Source: Chromatiaceae bacterium
GTDB lineage: Bacteria; Pseudomonadota; Gammaproteobacteria; Chromatiales; Chromatiaceae
Length of the DNA: 59,100 nucleotides
Direction of reading: 5' to 3'
NCBI GenBank assembly: GCA_026984455.1
Contig: JALSSC010000032.1
Coordinates: 1 to 59,100 of the forward strand
The notes under the pieces were generated by a model that was not told the DNA's origin, did no database searches, and saw only the letters and a program-made list of their open reading frames with translations. Shown in pieces: positions 52,802-59,100 of this stretch. Numbering within the stretch: the stretch's first letter is position 1; every line of letters begins with the position of its first letter. The position numbers and the translations under genes are program-made.

Positions 52802-54049
52802 ATGTTCAAGCCCTGGGAACTCTATCTCGGCCTGCGCTACACCCGCGCCAAGCGCCGCAATCACTTCATCAGCTTCATCTCCGGGGCCTCGATGCTGGGC
52901 ATCACCCTGGGGATCGTGGCCCTGATCGTGGTCCTCTCGGTGATGAACGGCTTCCACAAGGAGATCCGCGAGCGCATCCTGGCCATGACCTCCCACGCCA
53001 CCATCGCCGCGGTGCAGGGGGGGCTGAAGAACTGGCGGCGGGTGATGGAACGCGCCGAGGCCAACGCCGAGGTGGTCGGTGCCGCCCCCTACGTGGAGAT
53101 ACAGGGGATGCTGGTCAATGGCGGCCAGGTCAGCGGCGCCCTGGTGCGGGGGATCGAGCCGGGCGAGGAGGGGCGGGTCTCGGAGGTGGTGAAGGTGATC
53201 CGCCGCGGCTCCATCACCGATCTCGTCCCGGGGCGCTTCCGCATCATCCTGGGCAAGGAGCTGGCCCTGGTCCTCGGGGTCGGGGTGGGCGACAAGGTCA
53301 CCTTGGTCACGCCCCAGGTCTCGAGCACCCCCATCGGCCTCATGCCGCGCCTCAAACGCTTCACCGTGAGCGGCCTCTTCGAGGCCGGGATGTCGGACTA
53401 CGACCGCAACCTGGCCCTGATCCACATCGCCGACGCCCAGCGCCTGATGCGCCTGGGCGGGGCGGTGACCGGGGTGCGCCTGAAGCTGCGCGACCCCATG
53501 CAGGCGCCACGGATCACCCGTGAGCTGGCCCTCTCCCTGGGGGGCTATTACCGGGTCGGCGACTGGACCATGCAACATCGCAACTTCTTCCGCGCCCTGC
53601 GCAACGAGAAGCGCATGATGGCCATGATCCTGTTCCTGATCGTGGCGGTGGCCGCCTTCAACATCGTCTCCACCCTGGTGATGGTGGTCACCGACAAGGA
53701 GGCCGACATCGCCATCCTGCGCACCCTGGGGGCCTCGCCGCGCTCTATCATGGGGGTCTTCGTCGTCCAGGGCACCGCCATCGGCCTGGTGGGCAGTATC
53801 CTGGGGGTGATCCTGGGGGTCATCCTGGCCCTCAACGTGGAGCCGGTGGTGGCCTGGATCGAGGGCCTGTTCCATATCCACTTCCTCGACCCGGACCTCT
53901 ATTACATCAGCGAGCTGCCCTCCGACGTCCACTGGCAGGACGTGACCCTGATCGGCCTCTCCGCCTTCGTCATCAGCCTGCTGGCCACCCTCTATCCGGC
54001 CTGGCGCGCCTCGCGGGTGCAGCCGGCGGAGGCCCTGCGCTATGAGTGA
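52802..54049 (+). CDS. lolC: Lipoprotein-releasing system permease LolC/LolE
   Basis: A 415-residue inner-membrane permease, four TM helices with a large periplasmic domain between TM1 and TM2. Signatures are [43 protein letters not shown] and the C-terminal [32 protein letters not shown]. It extracts outer-membrane lipoproteins for LolA using ATP hydrolysis by LolD. Only one permease gene precedes lolD here, so it may be a LolF/LolC homodimer; I keep lolC as the symbol. The start is the ATG at 52802, and it overlaps lolD by eight bases. It is divergent from aguA. Confidence 0.9.
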   Translation: MFKPWELYLGLRYTRAKRRNHFISFISGASMLGITLGIVALIVVLSVMNGFHKEIRERILAMTSHATIAAVQGGLKNWRRVMERAEANAEVVGAAPYVEIQGMLVNGGQVSGALVRGIEPGEEGRVSEVVKVIRRGSITDLVPGRFRIILGKELALVLGVGVGDKVTLVTPQVSSTPIGLMPRLKRFTVSGLFEAGMSDYDRNLALIHIADAQRLMRLGGAVTGVRLKLRDPMQAPRITRELALSLGGYYRVGDWTMQHRNFFRALRNEKRMMAMILFLIVAVAAFNIVSTLVMVVTDKEADIAILRTLGASPRSIMGVFVVQGTAIGLVGSILGVILGVILALNVEPVVAWIEGLFHIHFLDPDLYYISELPSDVHWQDVTLIGLSAFVISLLATLYPAWRASRVQPAEALRYE

Positions 54050-54734
54050 GACCCCGGTGCTGGAGACCCACGGCCTGGTGCGGCGCTTTCGTCAGGGGGA
54101 CGCGACCCTGGAGGTCCTGCACGGCATCGACCTGCGGATCGCCCGCGGGCGCCGCATCGCCATCGTCGGGGCCTCCGGGTCGGGCAAGAGCACCCTGCTC
54201 CAGTGCATGGGCGGGCTCGACCGCCCCGACGCCGGGCGGGTCCTGATCGAGGGCCGCGACCTCCAAGGCCTGTCGGAGACGGCCCGCGGGCGCCTGCGCA
54301 ACCGCGCCCTGGGTTTCATCTACCAGTTCCACCACCTGTTGCCCGAACTCAGTGCCCAGGAGAACGTGGCCATGCCCCTGGTGATCGCCGGCCTGCCGGT
54401 GGCCGAGGCCGCGGGCCGGGCGCGCCATCTGCTCGCCCTGGTGGGCCTGGGGGAACGCCTGGAGCACCGCCCCGCCCAGCTCTCCGGCGGTGAGCGCCAG
54501 CGCACCGCCGTGGCCCGCGCCCTGGTGAACCGCCCCGCCTGTGTGCTTGCGGACGAACCCACGGGCAACCTCGATCGCCACACCGCCTTCCAGGTCTGCG
54601 ATCTCATGCTGGAACTGAACCGGGAGGTGGGCACCGCCCTGGTGATGGTGACCCACGACGAGGAACTCGCGGGGCGCATGGACGAGATCTGGTATCTGGA
54701 GGATGGGCGCCTGCGCATCTCCTCCGACCCCTGA
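54042..54734 (+). CDS. lolD: LolD, ATPase of the lipoprotein-releasing system
   Basis: A 230-residue ABC ATPase. Walker A is [14 protein letters not shown], signature [15 protein letters not shown], Walker [13 protein letters not shown]-loop MVTHDEELA. The LolD-type insert [22 protein letters not shown] is present. It powers LolC/E-mediated lipoprotein release. It overlaps the permease gene by eight bases, so translation is coupled. Confidence 0.95.
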   Translation: MSETPVLETHGLVRRFRQGDATLEVLHGIDLRIARGRRIAIVGASGSGKSTLLQCMGGLDRPDAGRVLIEGRDLQGLSETARGRLRNRALGFIYQFHHLLPELSAQENVAMPLVIAGLPVAEAAGRARHLLALVGLGERLEHRPAQLSGGERQRTAVARALVNRPACVLADEPTGNLDRHTAFQVCDLMLELNREVGTALVMVTHDEELAGRMDEIWYLEDGRLRISSDP

Positions 54735-54847
54735 AGCCGGCAGGGTTCCGGCCGGTCTATTCGCTGTCGGCCCCTCGCGGCCGCCTTGCTGCGGGCGACA
54801 GAGATGCCGTGAGGGTCAACCCGGCGGGGGCAGATGCGCGCTGCGTT

Positions 54848-54867
54848 CTATACCCGTCGCACGTGAA
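54848..54867 (-). repeat. Short recurring motif, inverted copy
   Basis: CTATACCCGTCGCACGTGAA, the reverse complement of TTCACGTGCGACGGGTATAG. With the direct copy at 55036-55055 it brackets element B in inverted orientation, 168 bases apart. It faces back toward lolD, not toward a start codon. Confidence 0.7.
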
Positions 54868-54915
54868 TTTTTTGCTACTGCGGCCGCCCCTCGCACCCCT
54901 GGGCAATGTTGCGAA

Positions 54916-55055
54916 AGCCCGCCATAGTCCCCGCGATGACTCGCTTCCGCGCCTTGCCCAGGGGCACGAGGAAGACCTTCGAAAAACGAGGAGTGGCACA
55001 GGGAAGTGCCGTCTACGGACCGAAGGATGGAAATATTCACGTGCGACGAATATAG
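54916..55055 (+). repeat. Dispersed intergenic element, copy B
   Basis: Shares AGCCCGCCATAGTCCCCGC (54916-54934), TGCCCAGGGGCACGAGGAAG (54955-54974), CTTCGAAAAACGA and a terminal TTCACGTGCGACGAATATAG (55036-55055) with copy A (14174-14290). Relative to A, B lacks part of the middle and carries an extra ~43 bases with a GGCAC-AGGGAA-GTGCC hairpin before the terminal motif. Both copies lie upstream of a plus-strand gene and point toward it. Confidence 0.75.
55036..55055 (+). promoter_or_regulatory. Recurring motif upstream of the AsmA-family gene
   Basis: TTCACGTGCGACGAATATAG, running into TATAGGA, 106 bases before the AsmA-family ATG. Same core as the copies at 14271, 50712 and 54848. A promoter role is possible but untested. 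Confidence 0.4.
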
Positions 55056-55161
55056 GAACCCGCCGACCTGTCGTACGATTTTTCTTGTCGTCGGGGCCGC
55101 TGGATGCCGGATGTCCCTTGTGGTGCAATGGCGGCGTATCCAGATCGTCAAGGAGCGTCTC

Positions 55162-57648
55162 ATGGGTAAGTTTCTCAAGGTCCTTCTCTACATCGTCATC
55201 GTCCTGGTGTTGTTGGTGGTCGCCGCCGCCGTTGTCCTGCCCCTGGTGGTGGATCCCAACGACTTCCGCGACCGGATCTCAGAGGAGGTCAGACAGGCGA
55301 CCGGCCGCGAGCTGGTCATCGGCGGCGACATCGGGCTGTCGGTGTTCCCCTGGCTCGGCCTGACCCTGAACCAGGTCTCCCTGAGCCAGCCCCAAGGCTT
55401 CGGCGATCGGCCCTTCGCCGCGGTGAAGAGGGCGGAGGTGCGGGTCAAGCTGATGCCCCTCCTGGAGCGGCGGGTGGAGGCCGACACCCTGCGCCTCTCC
55501 GGCCTGCGTCTGGTCCTGATCCGTAACGCCGACGGCCGGAACAACTGGGAGGATCTCGCCGGTGGCGGGGAGGGGACCACCGAGGCCGCGCCCGGCGGCT
55601 CCGCGGGCAAGGGACAGGGCCTGCGGGGCCTCTCCATCGGCGGCCTGGAGATCAGCGATGCCGATATCTCCTGGGACGACCGCCAGGCCGGGCAGAAGAT
55701 GGAGATAAAGCAACTGGCGGTGGCCAGCGGCGCCATCGAGCCGGGCCGTCCCCTGGATCTGAAGCTGAGTTTCGCGTTCCACGACTCCGCCCCGGCCCTG
55801 AGCGCCCATGTGGGGTTGAGCGGCACCCTGGAAGAGGTCGCGCGCGGGAACCATTACCGGGTGACCCCCCTGCATCTGCGGCTGACAGACATCGAGACCC
55901 CGGAAGGCACCCGTGCCCACCTCGATCTGGAAGCGGGTCTCGACCTGGATCTGCAGGCCCAACGGGCACGGGTGGAGCCCCTCCGGCTCAAGCTCGGGGG
56001 CGGTGGCGGGGCCCTGCCCCTGAAGGACCTGAACCTGGATCTCCGCGGCGGTATCCTGACCCTGGACCTCGCCCAGGGCGGTGTGAACCTGTCCAAACTG
56101 GCCCTGAGGCTCCAGGCCAAGGGCAGGGACCTGCCTTTCGACTCGCTGGACGCCGCCCTCGGCGGGGTGCTGAAGGCGAACTGGAAGCGGGGTTCCCTGG
56201 CCCTGTCCGGGCTCGATCTCAAGGGCCAGGCCAGGGGTAAGGACCTGCCGGGGGGTAAACTCGATGGGCACCTGGTGACCGCCCTGGATATGAACTGGAA
56301 GCAGGGCACCTTGAGGATGCCCAAGGTCACCCTGGATGGGGCCGGCCTGCATCTCACCGGTACGGTGGAAGGCAAGGGGCTGAATGGACGGCCCACCTTC
56401 AAGGGCCGCGTCGCCCTGGCCGAGACCGATCTGCGCCGCCATCTGACGACACTCGGCGTGGCCCTTCCGCCCATGGCCGACCCCAAGGCCCTCACCCGGG
56501 TCACGCTCTCCAGCGGCTTCGAGGGCAGCCCCAAGGTGGTGGCCCTGAGCGGCCTGAAGCTGAAGCTGGACGACAGCCGTCTGGATGGCCGTCTGCGGAT
56601 CCTGACCGCGGGCAGACACCCGGCCTATCGGTTCTCCCTCAAGCTCGACCGCATCGACCTGGATCGTTACCTGCCGCCTCCGGCGAAGAACACAGCCAAG
56701 GCCGCCGGGGCCGGGCACGGGCCCGCTGCCAAGGTGGACGAGAATGCCCCCCTGTTCCAGCTTGAGCCCTTGCGGGGCCTGGATGTGGACGGGAGCCTGG
56801 GCGTCGGGCACTTGCAAGTGAGGGGACTGAAGTTCGATGGCATTCACCTCAAGGTCAAGGGCGCCGATGGCCGCATCGGCCTCACGGATCGCATCGACGG
56901 CCTGTACAAGGGGGCCCTGAAGGGCAGCGCGAGGATCGACGCCTCGGGCCGGCAGGCCCGTCTCGCCCTCAAACAGGACATGCGTGGAGTCCGTGCCGAA
57001 CCCCTGCTGAAGGATCTGTTGCAGGAGGACCGGCTGTCCGGGCAGGCGCAGATGCACCTCGATCTCAGCACCCGGGGCCAGAGCCTGGCGGCCATCAAGC
57101 GCGGCCTCAACGGTCGCCTGGGGGCGCGCTTCAGCGATGGTGAGATCAGGGGGTTCAACCTGGCCCGGACCCTGCGCGAGGCGGCGGCACGTCTGCGTGG
57201 CCGTACCCTGCCGCCGGAAAAGGCCCGGCCCAAGACCGACTTCACCGAACTCAAGGTGGACGCCCGGGTGGTGAACGGGGTGGTGCGGGACGACCTGAGC
57301 GCCAAGTCGCCGCTGTTCCGGGTCACAGGCAAGGGCTCTGTCGACCTGGTGAACATGACCCTGAACTACAAGCTCAAGCCGGTCCTTGTGGCCAGCCTCA
57401 AGGGGGAGGGCGGCAAGGACCTCAACCGCCTCAAGGGGGTGCCCATTCCCATCGAGTTCAAGGGCCCCCTCGCCAAGCCGCACTGGTCGGTGAACATCGC
57501 CGAGGCCCTCACCGCATCCCAGAAGGAACGCCTGAAGAAAAAGGCCAGTCAGGAACTGAAGAAGATCCTTCCCAAGGAGATCCAGCAGCAGCTCCCCGGT
57601 GGCCTGGACAAGCAACTCGACGGTGCCTTCAAGGGACTCTTCAACTGA
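55162..57648 (+). CDS. AsmA-family envelope protein
   Basis: An 828-residue protein with one N-terminal TM anchor (FLKVLLYIVIVLVLLVVAAAVVLPL) and a long periplasmic domain. It has the AsmA signature VDPNDFRDRISEEVRQATGRELVIGGDIGLSVFPWLGLTLNQVSL and a C-terminal AsmA region (LNGRLGARFSDGEIRGFNLARTLREA, SAKSPLFRVTGKGSVDLVNMTLNYKLKPVL). AsmA-like proteins form bridge-like grooves that carry phospholipid between membranes. The middle has repeated LxLxL strand pairs. The ATG at 55162 has AAGGAG 11 bases upstream and starts just before the TM. mutY overlaps its end. Confidence 0.9.
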   Translation: MGKFLKVLLYIVIVLVLLVVAAAVVLPLVVDPNDFRDRISEEVRQATGRELVIGGDIGLSVFPWLGLTLNQVSLSQPQGFGDRPFAAVKRAEVRVKLMPLLERRVEADTLRLSGLRLVLIRNADGRNNWEDLAGGGEGTTEAAPGGSAGKGQGLRGLSIGGLEISDADISWDDRQAGQKMEIKQLAVASGAIEPGRPLDLKLSFAFHDSAPALSAHVGLSGTLEEVARGNHYRVTPLHLRLTDIETPEGTRAHLDLEAGLDLDLQAQRARVEPLRLKLGGGGGALPLKDLNLDLRGGILTLDLAQGGVNLSKLALRLQAKGRDLPFDSLDAALGGVLKANWKRGSLALSGLDLKGQARGKDLPGGKLDGHLVTALDMNWKQGTLRMPKVTLDGAGLHLTGTVEGKGLNGRPTFKGRVALAETDLRRHLTTLGVALPPMADPKALTRVTLSSGFEGSPKVVALSGLKLKLDDSRLDGRLRILTAGRHPAYRFSLKLDRIDLDRYLPPPAKNTAKAAGAGHGPAAKVDENAPLFQLEPLRGLDVDGSLGVGHLQVRGLKFDGIHLKVKGADGRIGLTDRIDGLYKGALKGSARIDASGRQARLALKQDMRGVRAEPLLKDLLQEDRLSGQAQMHLDLSTRGQSLAAIKRGLNGRLGARFSDGEIRGFNLARTLREAAARLRGRTLPPEKARPKTDFTELKVDARVVNGVVRDDLSAKSPLFRVTGKGSVDLVNMTLNYKLKPVLVASLKGEGGKDLNRLKGVPIPIEFKGPLAKPHWSVNIAEALTASQKERLKKKASQELKKILPKEIQQQLPGGLDKQLDGAFKGLFN

Positions 57649-58702
57649 GGCGGCCTTCGCCCGTTCCCTGCGGGCCTGGTACGCCGAACACGGACGCAAG
57701 GACCTCCCCTGGCAGGTCCGGCCCACGGCCTATGGCGTCTGGGTCTCGGAGATCATGCTCCAGCAGACCCAGGTGGCCACGGTCATCCCCTACTATGAAA
57801 GGTTCATGGCCCGTTTCCCGGGCGTGGAGGAACTGGCCGCGGCGCCCTTGGACGAGGTCCTCGGGCTGTGGTCCGGGCTGGGCTACTACGCCCGTGCGCG
57901 CCACCTCCACCAGGCCGCGCAACAGGTCATGCACAAATATGGGGGGCGCCTGCCCGAGACCCTCGACGGCCTCCAGGGCCTGCCCGGCATCGGCCGTTCC
58001 ACCGCCGGAGCGATCCTCTCCCTCGCCTGGGCGCGGCCCCATCCCATCCTCGACGGCAACGTCAAACGGGTGCTGAGCCGCTGCTTCCTGGTCTCCGGCC
58101 GGCCGGGTACGGCCGGCGTGGAACGGCGCCTGTGGGGACTGGCCGAGGCCCTGTTGCCGATACACGGGGCCGGCGTCCACAACCAGGCCCTCATGGATCT
58201 GGGCGCCAGGGTCTGTACCCGCCACCGTCCGCGCTGTGGGGACTGTCCCGTGGAAGGGATCTGCGCCGCCCGTCGTCACGGGCTCCAGGATCGGTATCCG
58301 CAGCCCCGCGGGCGTGGGCCAGGTCCGGAACGCTTCACCTGCTTCCTCCTGCTGATGGTGGAAGGGCGGCTGCTGTTGCAGCGGCGTCCGCCCGCCGGAC
58401 TCTGGGGTGGCCTCTGGGTGCCGCCGGAGTGTGCAACGGAGGCACAGGTGCCGGGCCGCTGCCGCGAGCTGGGGGTGGCGCCCGGGGGGATTGAAATCCT
58501 CCCCGAGCGCCTCCATACCTTCAGCCACTTTCGCCTGCGTTATCGTCCCGTGCTGGTGCGGGGCACGGCCTGTCCAGGCGCCGTGAGGGACGACGACTGC
58601 CGCTGGCATCCGCTGGGGAGCCCGCTTCCCGGGGGCGTGCCGGCGCCGGTAGCGCGTCTGCTCTGCCAACTTCAAGCCCATCACCCCAGGAGCATCCCAT
58701 GA
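57623..58702 (+). CDS. mutY: A/G-specific adenine glycosylase MutY
   Basis: A 359-residue repair enzyme that removes adenine paired with 8-oxoguanine. The HhH catalytic core has [45 protein letters not shown] and the Asp in [13 protein letters not shown]. The [4Fe-4S] ligands are Cys-X6-Cys-X2-Cys-X5-Cys in [19 protein letters not shown]-terminal Nudix-like domain (~235-350) recognises the oxidised guanine. I chose the GTG at 57623; another GTG at 57599 is possible. Both overlap the AsmA-family gene and neither has a strong ribosome site. Confidence 0.93.
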   Translation: MPSRDSSTEAAFARSLRAWYAEHGRKDLPWQVRPTAYGVWVSEIMLQQTQVATVIPYYERFMARFPGVEELAAAPLDEVLGLWSGLGYYARARHLHQAAQQVMHKYGGRLPETLDGLQGLPGIGRSTAGAILSLAWARPHPILDGNVKRVLSRCFLVSGRPGTAGVERRLWGLAEALLPIHGAGVHNQALMDLGARVCTRHRPRCGDCPVEGICAARRHGLQDRYPQPRGRGPGPERFTCFLLLMVEGRLLLQRRPPAGLWGGLWVPPECATEAQVPGRCRELGVAPGGIEILPERLHTFSHFRLRYRPVLVRGTACPGAVRDDDCRWHPLGSPLPGGVPAPVARLLCQLQAHHPRSIP

Positions 58703-58968
58703 CCCGTATGGTCCAGTGTGTCAAACTGCAACGCGAGGCCGAGGGCCTCGAACGTCCGCCCTATCCCGGTGAACTCGGCAAGCGCATCTTCGAGAACATC
58801 TCCAAACAGGTCTGGCAGGAGTGGCTGCGCCACCAGACCATGCTCATCAACGAGTATCGCCTGAATCCCATGGACCCCAAGGCGCGCACGTTCCTCAAGG
58901 AAGAGATGGAAAAGTTCCTGTTTGGCGAGGGCGCCGAGACCCCGCCCGACTACCGTCCCGAGGCTTGA
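58699..58968 (+). CDS. yggX: Fe(2+)-trafficking protein YggX
   Basis: An 89-residue protein linked to iron homeostasis and protection of Fe-S enzymes. Family features are [32 protein letters not shown] and [31 protein letters not shown], with the conserved Cys8. It begins in the mutY stop (ATGA). The mutY-yggX pair is standard in gammaproteobacteria and links an Fe-S repair enzyme with an iron-handling protein. Confidence 0.95.
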   Translation: MTRMVQCVKLQREAEGLERPPYPGELGKRIFENISKQVWQEWLRHQTMLINEYRLNPMDPKARTFLKEEMEKFLFGEGAETPPDYRPEA

Positions 58969-59002
58969 GTCCGCCAGGGCTCCGTCATCTAACCGTCCCT
59001 CT

Positions 59003-59096
59003 GCCAGTGGCCTTCCCTGAAAAACGCCGTGAATACCTCCCTGTAGGCTTGACTGCGGCATCCCTGCCGCAGACATTTTCAGGGAAGGCCACTGGC
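59003..59096. repeat. Nested palindromic element at the right edge
   Basis: A perfect 21-base inverted repeat (59003-59023 and 59076-59096; it begins GCCAGTGGCC) encloses 52 bases. These contain an inner perfect 8-bp hairpin CTGCGGCA-TCCC-TGCCGCAG. It begins 35 bases after the yggX stop. It may act as a bidirectional terminator or belong to a dispersed palindrome family; the sequence continues to the window edge, so its true size is unknown. Confidence 0.85.
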
Positions 59097-59100
59097 GCGG

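Larger units (their letters stand above)
54735..55161. other. lolD-asmA intergenic region carrying dispersed element B
   Basis: 427 bases without a convincing gene. A GCCGG-CAGGGTT-CCGGC hairpin just after lolD could end that transcript. The rest holds element copy B with inverted short motifs at its ends (54848-54867 minus, 55036-55055 plus) and a GGCAC/GTGCC hairpin inside it. Open frames read through this region are not supported by any family signature. Confidence 0.5.

Noticed and set aside
51692..53932. A 746-residue reading of the agmatine deiminase frame
   Set aside because: The part upstream of 52759 is antisense to lolC/E; the canonical AguA start MARRLPAEWEPQ is at 52759.

Overview
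The window is GC-rich chromosomal DNA from a bacterium that is almost certainly a gammaproteobacterium. The evidence is the lptM-lysA-dapF-DUF484-xerC block, Hda with an N-terminal clamp-binding motif, mutY-yggX, lolC-lolD, a lexA-imuA-imuB cassette and a complete 14-gene nuo operon with separate nuoC and nuoD. Gene content and codon use fit a Chromatiales/Ectothiorhodospiraceae-like lineage, but that rank is inference. No rRNA, tRNA, CRISPR array, prophage or complete insertion sequence was found.

Layout, left to right. (1) 1-810: a decayed BrnT/BrnA-type toxin-antitoxin locus (toxin frameshifted, antitoxin C-terminus replaced), then a 34-bp tandem repeat. (2) 911-3237, minus strand: a PhoQ-like kinase, an OmpR-family regulator and a PepSY protein in one operon. 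(3) 3385-6171: a glycine-zipper envelope protein and a secreted serine protease ending in four cysteine-rich repeats. (4) 6258-8967: the SOS mutagenesis cassette lexA-imuA-imuB, with a clear LexA box overlapping the promoter. (5) 9152-13450: a DUF3108 protein and an unusual E1-E2-ACP cluster. This is a fused alpha/beta 2-oxoacid dehydrogenase, a lipoyl E2 whose expected HxxxD catalytic Asp is a Ser, and a dedicated acyl carrier protein, with no E3. It is the best candidate for an undescribed system here. (6) 13605-22177: housekeeping genes (YaiI-like, hemerythrin-dnaB-alr, a small membrane protein, polA, ffh).

(7) 22472-36926: nuoABCDEFGHIJKLMN, the proton-pumping NADH:quinone oxidoreductase, behind a sigma70-like promoter and mostly overlapping or tightly spaced. 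It is followed by a DUF484-GGDEF diguanylate cyclase. (8) 38128-43299: DUF3135, hda, a WrbA-like flavodoxin, a YihY-family membrane protein converging on a PilZ-like protein, and a small exported protein. (9) 43296-50683, minus strand: map-glnD and lptM-lysA-dapF-DUF484-xerC. (10) 50799-52759: aguA-aguB, putrescine synthesis from agmatine. (11) 52802-58968, plus strand: lolC/E-lolD, an AsmA-family protein, mutY, yggX.

Intergenic DNA carries several repeat families. Two copies of a roughly 120-150 bp element lie upstream of the hemerythrin and AsmA genes. A short motif with core ACGTGCGACGGGTATA recurs five times, three of them facing a nearby gene. There are two REP-like hairpins, and a large nested palindrome at the right edge of the window. 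An IS21 IstB-like remnant lies between polA and ffh.
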